NCBI GenBank assembly: GCA_963837365.1
Contig: CAWIMW010000001.1
Span: 124,001 to 188,000, forward strand
DNA from: CAWBXL01 sp963837365
GTDB lineage: Bacteria > Acidobacteriota > Terriglobia > Terriglobales > Acidobacteriaceae
DNA: 64,000 nucleotides
Reading direction: 5' to 3'
Position 1 is the first letter of the stretch. The number at the start of each line of letters is the position of its first letter. The position numbers were made by a program, and so were the translations under genes. A model generated the notes under the pieces. That model made no database searches and was not told the origin of the DNA. It worked only from the letters and a program-made list of their open reading frames with translations. Below, piece by piece: positions 17,548 through 27,240 of this stretch.

Positions 17548-20500
17548 TCAAAACAACGTCAACTTGGCGACCGGAACTATTGCAGTCTGGCTCTGCCCGG
17601 GGAAAGCGTAAAACGTTTGTTGTTCCAGCCCTATGGAAAAGCGGAGGGGATAGGATGCTGACGTATTTTCCGGGCCATCATAAAGACTTCCGCTCAGACG
17701 TTTGGTGTACGAAATAAGCAAGGAACTGGTTACGTTGTCATAAGCATGGAAGCCTTTTCCCTGCGACCACGCGCCTGAGGCGCTGATCGTCCAGCGTTCG
17801 CTGGGTTTCACCTCCAATGTGAATCTGGGCCGAAGGGTCTGGGCAGTGACCCAATCGCTGCCCTCGACGCGCCACGCGCGCAGATATTCGGCTGCAGCCG
17901 ACGCCGTAATCGCGGAGCCGAATCTGTGTTCAAGACCGGCGTAGGATCCGCTCTCGTAGTATTCATGGACGGAAGGGCTGAACAAAAGGTCGCGTGCATG
18001 ATACCCGCTGATCAACGCCGTCCTACCCCACGGCCTGCCGACTCGAAAATCAATTGCTCCGGAAAAGTCCCGAGAATGGAGGTTTTGCTGGCTGAAAGGA
18101 CCAGCTTCACGGATTAAATTTCCGGAGAATGCCAGCCAGTTTTGGATTGGGCTGCTCGAAACATACACAAACTGGCGGAACAGATTCTGGTTCATTTGAA
18201 CGGGGGAGGCGGTGTCGCGGCGAATCGTGAATTGCAGTCCGGGCGTAAGGGTAAGGGTCACGCCGGGCAAGCGAAACACGTGGCCGATCGAACCATTCAC
18301 AATGGTGTCATAGGTGTTGCGGTTCTGAATGAGCAGCTGATTTGGGAACGATGTCGTACCGCGTGCATTGCGTTCACCCACAAAACCGCTGATCGCCGGG
18401 AAGCTGCCAAAATGTAAACGAAACTGTTCTTGTCCAAAAGTTTCGTATGAGTGCCTGGGCGGCGGGAGCAACAGTCCAGAACTCAGGCCCCGTAAACGGG
18501 CGTCCATCTGGTAGATGTTTTCGTCCTCAAAGATCGGTCCGAATGACGCACGGGATTGAAGGCTAATGTTCTGCGTCATCGGTCTTCCTTCGGTTTCCGC
18601 CAATTCAAGCTCCGCATCACGGACCGCGTCATTGGTGGACTCCATTGAGTTCGCGCGAGCAAACATGGTGAGAGCTCGGGAGGTTTCCTGGCGCTGACGG
18701 TATACATTTCCCCGGGCGACGAGGTAATCGAAATTCTGTTCAGGGTCGCTGTCCGCGGGAATCGTGGCAAGCAGGGTTTCTGCATCCCGTGTTTCTCCCA
18801 AGGCGAGCGAGATGTTCGCCATGGCAATAGCAACCGTCGTCTGATCTGCGCCTGCGGCCTGGGCTCGCCCCAGGAACCTCCGCGCCAGCGTGAAGTCGTT
18901 CATGGCCGAAAGTATGTCCGCTGCGTTCAGATAGTCGTCCGCGGTAATTACTGCGGAATTTGATACTCTGGCTTCAGCAAATCCCAGGCCGATCTGTTCC
19001 CGTGCATCCGACCATTTGTTCTCCGTGGCAAAAAGCCTGGCCAGGGAAAGGCGTGTTTCAAGCCGGTCCGTACCCGACAGGTCAAGGAGATTTGTATAGC
19101 GTTGCATCGCCTGATCTCGTTCTCCGAGGATCATCAGGGTGTCTGCCGTAGTTAGCAATACCTTGCCGTTTCGGCTACCTGTCCGTTCTGCGGTTGCGAT
19201 AGCGTTTATGGCATCCTGATCGCGCTGGAGTTTGGCATAGGAACGCGCCATCTGCGCATAAAGCAACGGTTGCTCCTCGCTCGAATATTTCAATGCGTTC
19301 TTCAAACTTGCGATGGAATCCTCGAAGCGCCCGAGACGATACTCCGCGTCCGCCATGGAGAGTCGGGTGGCCACATCGTTGGGCTCGCCCTGGAGAGCTG
19401 CCTGATACTCCGGTATGGCTTTGGCCATCATCACCTGTTGCCGGTATGACTCTGCCTTAGCCAGATGGATGGGCCTGGATTTGCCCAGGAGTTTTTCCGC
19501 CGTCTCGGCCTCCTGCAACGCTGGGCGTGGTCTGCGAAGTTCGAGGTAGGAATATGCGAGTCCCAGGTGCGCTTCTCCATAATTTGGTTGCAGCTTGATG
19601 GCTTGGTTGAAATCACGCTCCGCGCGAGTTGCCATTCTCAGATCATTCAACACGTAACCACGGTTCATGTAGCCCATCGCCATGTTAGGTTCGAGCCGTA
19701 GAGCCTGCGTGAAATCGTTCACAGCTTTTTCCAGCTCGCCATTGTGAGTGTGCACGTACCCGGCGATGAGCCGTAAGTCTTTGTCTTTGGGCAATCCCGG
19801 CTGGAACTGTTGAACGATCTTCATGGCGTCCGCATATCGGTGCAGGAACAACAAGTCATAGGCGAGATAAACCGGCGCTTCCGGATCGTTAGGGAGCTTT
19901 TCGATGACCTGATACCCCAGGGCCGCCGATTCCTCGTATTTGCCAGTCATCGTAAGGTAACGCTCGTGTTCGCGCATGACCTCCGCATTTTGCCGGATCG
20001 TATCGTTGGTTCGATCGAGCCACTTCTTGGCAACGGGAAGTTGGTGCGCTTCCAGGGCTGCGTTGATCCCTCGCGCAAAGACCAGTGGAACTTTAGGGGA
20101 GAGTTTGTGTGCGCGTTCGTAGTTCTCCTGCGCTTGAGAGAATTCGCGGCGCTCCGTATGCAAATCGCCCAACGCCAGGAATGCAGAGTGGTTTTGCGGA
20201 TTGACGGCGGCCAACTTCTGGAAATATTTCTGCGCCGCATCCGGGTGGCCCATTTCCCGCGACAAGTATCCGAGGGAACTCAACGCGGCGGCATTTTCGG
20301 GCTCAACGTGTAAAACCTTGGTGTAAAGGTCTGCCGCCTCCTTCCGGCGCTTTGTTCTCCAAAGGAGGTTGGCGTAGTTCAGCATCAGGGTGCTGCTCGA
20401 AGGCTGGAGCGCCATTGCTTCTTTCAAGTCTTGCTCGGCCGCTTTGGTCTCGTTGAATGCCATCGCGATTACTGCGCGCAGACGTAGAAACTCAGGTCGG

Positions 20501-21717
20501 CTGCTATCGCGAATATCCAGCGGCTGAATCTGAGCCCGGGCGATGTCGGCTTCGTGGGCAGCTGCTGCTTTGTCATCATTGTCACGATAGAGTTGCATCA
20601 GATCTACATGAAGAGAAATGGGGTAGAGCACACCCTCCGGTATTGATTCAGGCAGATCTTTGATGGCGGTCTCGTATTCGCGAATTCCGTCTTCGTACTT
20701 GTCCTCCAAGCCATCAATCTGGCCACGGAGCGCATGCAGGCGATAGTGATTGGGGTTGAGCGCCTGTGCCCGGTCCAACATGTTTTGGGCCTGCGGCAAT
20801 CTGCCCGCGGTTACCAATGACTGGGCGGCATTCAGCTGAATATCAATGCGGTCTTTCGCTGCATCGGCGGCGCGCATGTAAGTGTCGGCGGCCTGGGTTC
20901 TCTCTCCTGCGAGTTCGTATGTGTAAGCCAGCTCTGCCAAAGAGCCGGCCTCCCTTAGCGGTAATGAGGTCAGGATGCGAATCGCGTCATCATATTGGTT
21001 CGAGTCGCGATAATAGGCGGCGATGGAACGCAACACCTCGGGATCGTGAGGCGCCCTGCTTCGCGCCTTTTCCAACAATGGGCGAACTCGGTCCTTCTGG
21101 CCTAAACGGTCGTACGCTCTGGCCATAAGGAGTTCTGTCCGTGGCTGGCCCCGCAGATCTTCTGCGCGCTGCAAACAGCTTAGAGCCTGTTGAGGATCTG
21201 AACTCAATAACAATTCACCCGCCAACTGTAGATCGTCAGGACTCCGCGGGTTTGCCGCCAGGACTTTTTGCAAGATGGCTTGCGCCTCTTGATTACGTCC
21301 GATATGTGCATAAGTTTGCGCTAACCCTGAAAGCCCTTCCACCGAAGACGGACGAATCGCGATTCCTTTTTGATATGCATCAATCGCGGTGGAGTAATAT
21401 CCCGCCAGGCGCGCGGAATATGCAAGTAAAAACCAAAAATCTGCATTTTGCGGAGCAAACTTCACTACGCGCTGCGCAGCGGTCATTGCCGTCGCGTAGT
21501 TGCCCTTCCGCAGGGCGTCTTGAGCGGCTCGAACCTGCCGTTCTACTTCGATACTTGAACCCCATCCCATGCCGCTGTCGGAGGAAGCTTGTGATTTGTG
21601 TTTCCCCGCGGAGTTGGTGGCTGATGTCTTCCTACCATTGATTTCAAACGTCTGTCCGAACGACATGGTCGTGACAAATAAACAGAGCGCGACCAGCCAT
21701 GAACAATTGTTTCGCAT
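17548..21717 (-). CDS. Giant TPR plus outer-membrane beta-barrel protein, likely polysaccharide exporter
   Basis: 1389 residues. A signal peptide (about 1-22, ending MSFGQT) is followed by more than twenty TPR units from about residue 60 to 1050 (for example NADFWFLLAYSARLAGYYSTA, NMAMGYMNRGYVLNDL). The last 330 residues are antiparallel beta-rich with alternating aromatics and end VPVAKLTLF, a C-terminal Phe typical of barrels. Periplasmic TPRs plus a C-terminal barrel is the plan of BcsC, PelB and PgaA, which export polysaccharide across the outer membrane. With the flippase immediately downstream, the pair would cover both membranes. Sequence identity to a named family is not claimed. Confidence 0.75.
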   Translation of the reverse strand: MRNNCSWLVALCLFVTTMSFGQTFEINGRKTSATNSAGKHKSQASSDSGMGWGSSIEVERQVRAAQDALRKGNYATAMTAAQRVVKFAPQNADFWFLLAYSARLAGYYSTAIDAYQKGIAIRPSSVEGLSGLAQTYAHIGRNQEAQAILQKVLAANPRSPDDLQLAGELLLSSDPQQALSCLQRAEDLRGQPRTELLMARAYDRLGQKDRVRPLLEKARSRAPHDPEVLRSIAAYYRDSNQYDDAIRILTSLPLREAGSLAELAYTYELAGERTQAADTYMRAADAAKDRIDIQLNAAQSLVTAGRLPQAQNMLDRAQALNPNHYRLHALRGQIDGLEDKYEDGIREYETAIKDLPESIPEGVLYPISLHVDLMQLYRDNDDKAAAAHEADIARAQIQPLDIRDSSRPEFLRLRAVIAMAFNETKAAEQDLKEAMALQPSSSTLMLNYANLLWRTKRRKEAADLYTKVLHVEPENAAALSSLGYLSREMGHPDAAQKYFQKLAAVNPQNHSAFLALGDLHTERREFSQAQENYERAHKLSPKVPLVFARGINAALEAHQLPVAKKWLDRTNDTIRQNAEVMREHERYLTMTGKYEESAALGYQVIEKLPNDPEAPVYLAYDLLFLHRYADAMKIVQQFQPGLPKDKDLRLIAGYVHTHNGELEKAVNDFTQALRLEPNMAMGYMNRGYVLNDLRMATRAERDFNQAIKLQPNYGEAHLGLAYSYLELRRPRPALQEAETAEKLLGKSRPIHLAKAESYRQQVMMAKAIPEYQAALQGEPNDVATRLSMADAEYRLGRFEDSIASLKNALKYSSEEQPLLYAQMARSYAKLQRDQDAINAIATAERTGSRNGKVLLTTADTLMILGERDQAMQRYTNLLDLSGTDRLETRLSLARLFATENKWSDAREQIGLGFAEARVSNSAVITADDYLNAADILSAMNDFTLARRFLGRAQAAGADQTTVAIAMANISLALGETRDAETLLATIPADSDPEQNFDYLVARGNVYRQRQETSRALTMFARANSMESTNDAVRDAELELAETEGRPMTQNISLQSRASFGPIFEDENIYQMDARLRGLSSGLLLPPPRHSYETFGQEQFRLHFGSFPAISGFVGERNARGTTSFPNQLLIQNRNTYDTIVNGSIGHVFRLPGVTLTLTPGLQFTIRRDTASPVQMNQNLFRQFVYVSSSPIQNWLAFSGNLIREAGPFSQQNLHSRDFSGAIDFRVGRPWGRTALISGYHARDLLFSPSVHEYYESGSYAGLEHRFGSAITASAAAEYLRAWRVEGSDWVTAQTLRPRFTLEVKPSERWTISASGAWSQGKGFHAYDNVTSSLLISYTKRLSGSLYDGPENTSASYPLRFSIGLEQQTFYAFPGQSQTAIVPVAKLTLF

Positions 21718-21916
21718 TTAGATTTGCCCTGGAACCGGACTACAGAATTCCGTGCATCGCTCTGATGCCTATACAGTTGCCTTGGTTGGACATTCCTAAT
21801 AACGCATAAGGCGATGCCTTTCCATCTTATTGAAGCGACAGGACGTGCCCCACCTAGCAACCTTCCCAAGGCGGGTCGAATCAAAGTGCCACTCAGTAAT
21901 CTTGGGAGAGTCATGC

Positions 21917-23671
21917 ATGAACTCTGATGCAGTTTGGTACCGGAGACCCATTCCGCTGGCTGCGATTGTGCTGATTGCGCTTGCCATTCATGGCCCTCTC
22001 CTGATCATGGAACTGCCGGCCAGGACTTCATACGATGCCAATTTCCATATGTTCTTCGCATCGCACTACGTGCATCACTGGTTTAGTCCGTGGAATGAAA
22101 AGTGGTTTGCTGGATTTTCCCAAACAACCTATCCGCCTCTCGTCCATCAATGGATTGCTCTGTTCTCACGAGTGGTCGGCTTAACCGAAGGATTCATGCT
22201 GGTGCAGTTGATTGCAGTGCTGCTCTTGCCGGTCAGCGTGTACCGGTTCGCGCTGCTTTGGGTGGACAAGCGTGCGGCAAGCTACGCCGCTCTGTTTAGT
22301 GTGTTCGCCGGAATCGTGGCCTTCCTGGTTTACTCTGCCGGCCAATTGCCGACGATGATGTCGGCGCCCTTATATCTTCTAGCCGTCCCTTATTTTTACC
22401 GATGGTCGCAAGCCGGGGAATGGGGCCCTCTGGCAAAGGGGGTAGTGCTGACTATCGCGGCCGCATCGGCGCACCACGTAACTCTGCTGTTTGGTTCCGT
22501 CTTCTTTGCCGCGCCAGTTTTGTTCCTCGCTGCGAGAGACGGCCACTATCATGGCCGCCGCCAAAGCACAATCGTTATGCGTGGCGTGGTCTTCGCGGTT
22601 CTCGCGGCAGTCGGAGTTGCAATCGCGCTTTCCCCTTATTGGCTTGCGATTATCCGCCATCCGATCGAGCAGATGCCAATTCCTCACGCCAGCCGGTCCA
22701 ACTTCCTGATGGATTTTACCGTGCTGACGAATTATTTCTTTGTCCCCTACGGAGCCTTACTACTGGCGTTCCCATTGGTTGTGCTTAGGGGGGCGGCGAT
22801 CCCACGCTTGCGGCCCCTGGTCATCTCTTTCTGGGTCGTGTTTCTGATCGGGCTCGGAGGTACGACGCCCCTGCCGCGCTGGATGTTAGGTAGAGCTTTT
22901 GAGATTTTGACTTTTGAACGCTTCACGCTCTGGGCAACGCTGCTCGCGCTGCCGATCGTCGGCCTCCTGGCGGAAGAGTTGATAGATCGTTTCAATTGGA
23001 AAGCAGCCGTTGGTATGGCCACTGCTTCCGTAGCCACTCTCGGGCTGGCGATGGGGTGGCTGACCTGGAGCCCTTACCGTCCGAGCGGCGGGTTGAATGT
23101 GGATTCTGTCATTGAGTTTCTGAATCGGGACGGACACGATCAGTATCGTTACCTCACTTTAGGATTCGGGAATGCTCTACCGAAAGTTTCAACCGGAGCT
23201 AACGCCAGCAGTGTTGATGGGGAATATAACTCTGCGCGCTTGCTTCCTGAAATGACGCCATATGGCGCCGCACAGCTTACTAACGCGAAGTTCTATGGGG
23301 CATCGGGGATGGCGTCGCTGCGAGCGATGCTTGCTCATGCCAATCGCTACGGGCTGAAGTTCATTTTTGTGCACGATCCTTTCTATAGGCCCCTGTTGGT
23401 GTTTGCTGGCTGGAGGCAAATCGAAGCCTACGATTCAGGAACGATTACCGTTTGGTCGAAGGATGATGTTCCTCCGGCCCACAAAATTACTTCTGACGCG
23501 ATGCCAACTCCCTGGCAGGGACTTCTTTGGGGGATATTGCCGTTTGGGAACAGTATTCTGGCGATCCTCCTGTTCCTGTTCATTCCTGAACGCACCGCAG
23601 TCGAAGAAAAAGTGGTAACGATTTCACTTCCCGAACGCGAGGCGATCTACGCGGAAGGAGGGCGCTCATGA
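21917..23671 (+). CDS. Polytopic membrane protein, GT-C glycosyltransferase-like
   Basis: 584 residues. The frame extends back to 21830, but ATG 21917 has GGGAGAG six bases upstream and begins directly before the first membrane helix. About 11-12 hydrophobic helices are present (IPLAAIVLIALAIHGPLLI, FMLVQLIAVLLLPVSVY). The first periplasmic loop has the acidic-aromatic pattern ARTSYDANFHMFFASHY, like the DxD/DxE loop of GT-C enzymes and of proteins annotated as 6-pyruvoyl-tetrahydropterin-synthase-related membrane proteins. A soluble C-terminal region follows. It heads an operon of seven plus-strand genes to 28391, several with overlapping starts and stops. The sugar is unknown. Confidence 0.65.
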   Translation: MNSDAVWYRRPIPLAAIVLIALAIHGPLLIMELPARTSYDANFHMFFASHYVHHWFSPWNEKWFAGFSQTTYPPLVHQWIALFSRVVGLTEGFMLVQLIAVLLLPVSVYRFALLWVDKRAASYAALFSVFAGIVAFLVYSAGQLPTMMSAPLYLLAVPYFYRWSQAGEWGPLAKGVVLTIAAASAHHVTLLFGSVFFAAPVLFLAARDGHYHGRRQSTIVMRGVVFAVLAAVGVAIALSPYWLAIIRHPIEQMPIPHASRSNFLMDFTVLTNYFFVPYGALLLAFPLVVLRGAAIPRLRPLVISFWVVFLIGLGGTTPLPRWMLGRAFEILTFERFTLWATLLALPIVGLLAEELIDRFNWKAAVGMATASVATLGLAMGWLTWSPYRPSGGLNVDSVIEFLNRDGHDQYRYLTLGFGNALPKVSTGANASSVDGEYNSARLLPEMTPYGAAQLTNAKFYGASGMASLRAMLAHANRYGLKFIFVHDPFYRPLLVFAGWRQIEAYDSGTITVWSKDDVPPAHKITSDAMPTPWQGLLWGILPFGNSILAILLFLFIPERTAVEEKVVTISLPEREAIYAEGGRS

Positions 23672-24777
23672 AACTGGGATTGCCAATCTTTATCTTCGTT
23701 GCAACGGCGCTATTAGCGGCCGTCGGCTGGGTGCAGTCCGGTGGAATCACGCGACACGAAATATATTCCTCCGGCACGCCGGAAGAAGCGATTCAGGCCT
23801 TCATGGCAAACATTCAATCGCGTGATTGGGCCCGCGCATACGCCCAGCTCGCCGATGCCGGTGATGTGGACAAGGCGGACTTCGTGCATGATCTCGCCGG
23901 TAGCGACGGCAGTCTCCGCACGTACTCGATCTTGCAGACTTTCCGGGAATGGCCTTTGCATGCGACGGACAATGACGCAACGGTCCGCGTCCGTATGACC
24001 TGGTCCAGCGCCGTCGGGCCCCTGGATGACGTTTTGGATTTACATCTAAAGCATGAAGGCTATGTATGGAAGATTGTCTGGCCGAAACCCGATTTCCCCG
24101 AAGTTCCTCCCCAGGTCATCCCTGTGAACTATCTGCGATGGGACGTCATAGGGCGCGGCCCCGGGGACGATTGGGGCGTCAATAACGTCGATACGCCGCA
24201 GGTGCGTGTGATGTCCATGAATGCAGTGGAGCGGCCGGACCGCGTGGTGATTGTCGGCGAAGTTGTAAATGAGGATACGGTACCCGCTTACGTAACTGTG
24301 AATGCCACGCTGCTGCGTCCCGACGGCTCCGCCATGGACGACGAAGGCAGTTTTGATACCACATCGCATTCGCTGTTGCCCAAGCAGGTCGCTCCTTATC
24401 GCATTGATTTTCCTGGCGCGCGGTTGAGTCAAATCAAGAGCGTCCGCATCGCCGCCCACGCTAACCTTGTGCCCGCGAGCGCGGATCCTGTAATTGCGGT
24501 CACCGACCAAAAAATGGATAAGGACGAAATGGGAAAAAATGTCCTGCGCGGCAATTTGATCAACCAGAGCGGACAGTCCGTTGATATCGCCCAGGTGGTG
24601 GCCGCGTATTACGACGCGAACGGTAAGGTGATCTGGGTCTCGGCCGGATACGTGAGCCGGGCGTTGCTGCCGCAGGTCCCAGTACCTTTTGCCGTGGACT
24701 TGCCGGAAGACATAGCGTCCAAGGTCCAGAGTTATCACGTGAGCGTAAATCACTACAGCGCACGAACGGTTTCGTAA
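23668..24777 (+). CDS. Membrane-anchored protein, NTF2-like plus FxLYD-like beta domains
   Basis: 369 residues, starting ATGA over the previous stop. One N-terminal hydrophobic segment (IFIFVATALLAAVGWVQS) anchors it. Residues about 35-130 (TPEEAIQAFMANIQSRDWARAYAQL, then WKIVW) have the look of SnoaL/NTF2-like or DUF4878 domains. Two later beta domains (VIVGEVVNEDTVPAYVTVNATL; VLRGNLINQSGQSVDIAQVVAAYYD) match the FxLYD pattern. Both fold types are non-catalytic binding modules. Cotranscription with the GT-C-like gene suggests an extracytoplasmic accessory role. Confidence 0.55.
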   Translation: MKLGLPIFIFVATALLAAVGWVQSGGITRHEIYSSGTPEEAIQAFMANIQSRDWARAYAQLADAGDVDKADFVHDLAGSDGSLRTYSILQTFREWPLHATDNDATVRVRMTWSSAVGPLDDVLDLHLKHEGYVWKIVWPKPDFPEVPPQVIPVNYLRWDVIGRGPGDDWGVNNVDTPQVRVMSMNAVERPDRVVIVGEVVNEDTVPAYVTVNATLLRPDGSAMDDEGSFDTTSHSLLPKQVAPYRIDFPGARLSQIKSVRIAAHANLVPASADPVIAVTDQKMDKDEMGKNVLRGNLINQSGQSVDIAQVVAAYYDANGKVIWVSAGYVSRALLPQVPVPFAVDLPEDIASKVQSYHVSVNHYSARTVS

Positions 24778-24782
24778 ATACC

Positions 24783-25646
24783 ATGCGGAAGATACCTTGT
24801 CTTTTCACGATGTGGCTCACTCTTGCCAGTGTGCTGGTCTACGGGGCGGAACTGCGCACGCCGCCCGAAGTGACGGCCGGAACGGGTTTATCCATTGCCA
24901 GTTCAGGAAGTGGGAAGGCGACCTTCTACTTGATTGGGCCCGGACGCGTTGCGAAGCGCCAGATCGACTTGGGAGGCACTATCTCGGTTGGGCCAGAAGA
25001 GACTCAGAGCGCCGGGCGGTACGTAGCGATCGTCTGCGGTTCCGATGGTTGCGCGAGCAATTACTTTTATGTAAGCGCAGCAAAACCGGAACATCTTAGC
25101 TTTCTCTTGCATCCTTCGCGTGTTCCGGTGTCAATCCGCGATGCGATCAATGCAACCGCCTTCGTTTTTGACAAGTTCCACAATCCGGTCTTGGCGCCCG
25201 CCACCGTGGAGTTCCGCGTGACACCCAAGAACGGATCTTTGTATTCCCGGATTAACCGAACGGACCGTGGTGTGGCCTGGATTCGATTGGACTCTACGCC
25301 GCGAGAAGGCCCGGTCAAAGTCACGGCGTCTCTTGGCCAGCTCACGGAAACAAGAATGGTCCAACAGGTAGCATCCGATGCCTGTGATCTGCGGATCAAA
25401 GTGGAGAGGAATAAAAAAGGCGTTCTCATACAAACTGAACCGGTCCGTGACTGTAGCGGCAATCCTGTACCGGATGGAACTGTAGTTTCTTTTACGGTGG
25501 TTGACACTCAGGGAAAGACGACTGTGGATGCCCCCATCAAGAAGGGCATAGCCCGCACCGAGCTTCCGATTCGTGGGAGCGCCAGAATCTCAGTAGCCTC
25601 CGGAGTTGTCACCGGAAATGAAATCGCGCTCGGTGAGGGAACCTGA
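24783..25646 (+). CDS. Secreted protein with Ig-like (invasin/Big-type) domains
   Basis: 287 residues, signal peptide about 1-21 (ending VYGA). Three beta-rich sections follow. The middle one (INATAFVFDKFHNPVLAPATVEFRV, with GVAWIRLDSTPREGPVKVTA) has the strand order of invasin-type bacterial Ig domains, in which a material or value condition is followed by a Gly-Val-Ala turn. The third has DCSGNPVPDGTVVSFTVVD and GIARTELPI, a second Ig-like copy. No catalytic site is apparent. It starts six bases after the previous stop, in the same operon. Confidence 0.6.
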   Translation: MRKIPCLFTMWLTLASVLVYGAELRTPPEVTAGTGLSIASSGSGKATFYLIGPGRVAKRQIDLGGTISVGPEETQSAGRYVAIVCGSDGCASNYFYVSAAKPEHLSFLLHPSRVPVSIRDAINATAFVFDKFHNPVLAPATVEFRVTPKNGSLYSRINRTDRGVAWIRLDSTPREGPVKVTASLGQLTETRMVQQVASDACDLRIKVERNKKGVLIQTEPVRDCSGNPVPDGTVVSFTVVDTQGKTTVDAPIKKGIARTELPIRGSARISVASGVVTGNEIALGEGT

Positions 25647-26192
25647 TGAAATGTGCGCGAAAGAACGCGGCTGTTTGGGGCATGACGGCAATCCTGACAG
25701 CGGCGTGTGTCCTTTGTCAGTTGGGCTTCACTCAACAGAATACTGGTCCATTGCCAAACGTACGGTTGAACGCGGACTCCATTGGCCCACGGCCCATCGA
25801 AGAGCTTACAGGCAAGAACATTACTCGCGACTATGCGAGGGCCGTAAGGGACTTTGAATCAGCTTTGGCGAACAACGATGCCTCCGTGCTAGGCGACTAT
25901 TTCACCGGATTTGCCAGGAGTAAACTCAGCCAGAGAATTTCACGAGCAAAAGAGCAGCAACATTCGCGTTCTCTATACGGACCATGGGCATGAGGTGAAA
26001 GCTGTGTTCTATTCTGTGGATGGTGGCGAGATGCAGTTGGTGGATCGCGCGAATCTCGAAATCCGGATCTTCGATGGTAACAACCTCATCCATCAGGAAA
26101 ACATCGTGCAGAACTACCTCGTACTGATGACGCCCGGGGCCGACCGGTGGTTCGTGCGTTCCTTTGATCCCATTCCCGAGAACCAACCCTAG
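25646..26192 (+). pseudogene. Secreted hypothetical protein, frameshifted by one surplus base
   Basis: Two open frames together make one protein of about 181 residues. The first (25646-25993) has a signal sequence and reads to GFARSKLSQRI, then runs into unrelated sequence. The second (open from 25911 to the stop at 26192) continues HEQKSSNIRVLYTDHGHEVK and ends DPIPENQP. Dropping one T from TTT at 25938-25940 joins them (SQRIHEQKSS). The start overlaps the previous stop (TGATG). The content, an ANNDASVLGDYF segment then a beta sheet, suggests a small NTF2-like domain. An insertion error in the assembly is as likely as real decay. Confidence 0.55.
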
Positions 26193-26258
26193 CGCAGTGG
26201 CCGAACCGGGATAACGTTCCTCCTTTGTTTCTCATCCAAAAGTAGGCCGATTCCACTA

Positions 26259-27240
26259 ATGAAACGTCTCCATCAATCGTTCTTCTACTGGGTAGTTGCC
26301 TTGTGTTTCGTTTCGGGCGGATGTGAAAGACACGACGCGCGCGTGAACATCAAGCGGCAATTGCGCGGAACAGAAAGCTATCCCAAGGTGCTTGCGGATT
26401 ACCAACCGTGGTTCGGCGATCCCAATCACATCGACGTCGGGTACAACTCGCAGGATCCCGCCGTCTTGCGCAAGCAGATTGCGCACGCGAAAGAGATGGG
26501 GATTTATGCCTTTGTCGTGGACTGGTACGGTGACCGGCAACCCTTTCTGGACCGCAGTTACGCCCTGATGCAGAACCTTGCCAGTCAAAACAACTTCCAC
26601 GTCGCACTGATGTACGACGAGACCCAGGAAGACAACGGACATGCAACCGAAGAGGCGTTGCAGGCCATGGACAAGGCGTACAAGAGCTACATCGGTCCAA
26701 ATGCGACCGGTAGGGATGCGTATCTTCTATATCAAGGCCGTCCTGTAGTGTTTGTCTTCCCCAAAGTTCGGTCACACCGACTGGAATGTCGTCCGGCGGC
26801 GGGTCAACACATGGAACCCTCCGCCATGGCTTATCTACTTTGATGAACCACCGCCGCAGTACGTCAATGCTTTCGACGGCCAATATGCCTGGGTCCATCC
26901 CAGCCACAAGTGGGAGCCTGATGGCAGTGATTGGGGCGAACAGTACCTTGAGAACTTTTATAAAAAGATGAAGACGAAATATCCAGACAAGATCGCCGTG
27001 GGAGGTGCATGGCCGGGCTTTAATGACACCCGCGCATCCTGGGGACTCAATCGCCATATGGACAGGCGTTGTGGCAAGACCTTCGAGGACACACTGAAGA
27101 TCTACCGTCGTTACTACGACCAGTCCAACCCATTGCCGTTCTTGTTGATCGCAACCTGGAATGACTATGAGGAAGGGACTGAAATCGAGGCTGGGCTGAA
27201 TGGCTGTGACAAGACACCGTCAGGGAGGTCGGGTTCGTGA
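26259..27240 (+). pseudogene. GH99/WbsX-like glycoside hydrolase family protein, frameshifted by one surplus base
   Basis: The first frame (26259-26843) starts with a lipoprotein-type signal (FVSGGC) and reads YQPWFGDPNHIDVGYNSQD, AHAKEMGIYAFVVDWYG and ALMYDETQED, the barrel start of GH99-like/WbsX-like endomannosidase-type proteins. After VFVFPK it goes astray. The second frame (from about 26752) resumes FGHTDWNVV, WPGFNDTRASWG and TWNDYEEGTEIE, the family's C-terminal barrel strands with its conserved acidic residues. Removing one A from AAA at 26763-26765 gives VFVFPKFGHTDW without a break, about 326 residues. Expected role: glycan cleavage or modification outside the cytoplasm. Its stop overlaps the GTG start of the next gene. 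Confidence 0.7.

Noticed and set aside
21830..21916. N-terminal extension of the GT-C-like gene
   Set aside because: The ATG at 21917 has a much better ribosome site and directly precedes the first membrane helix.
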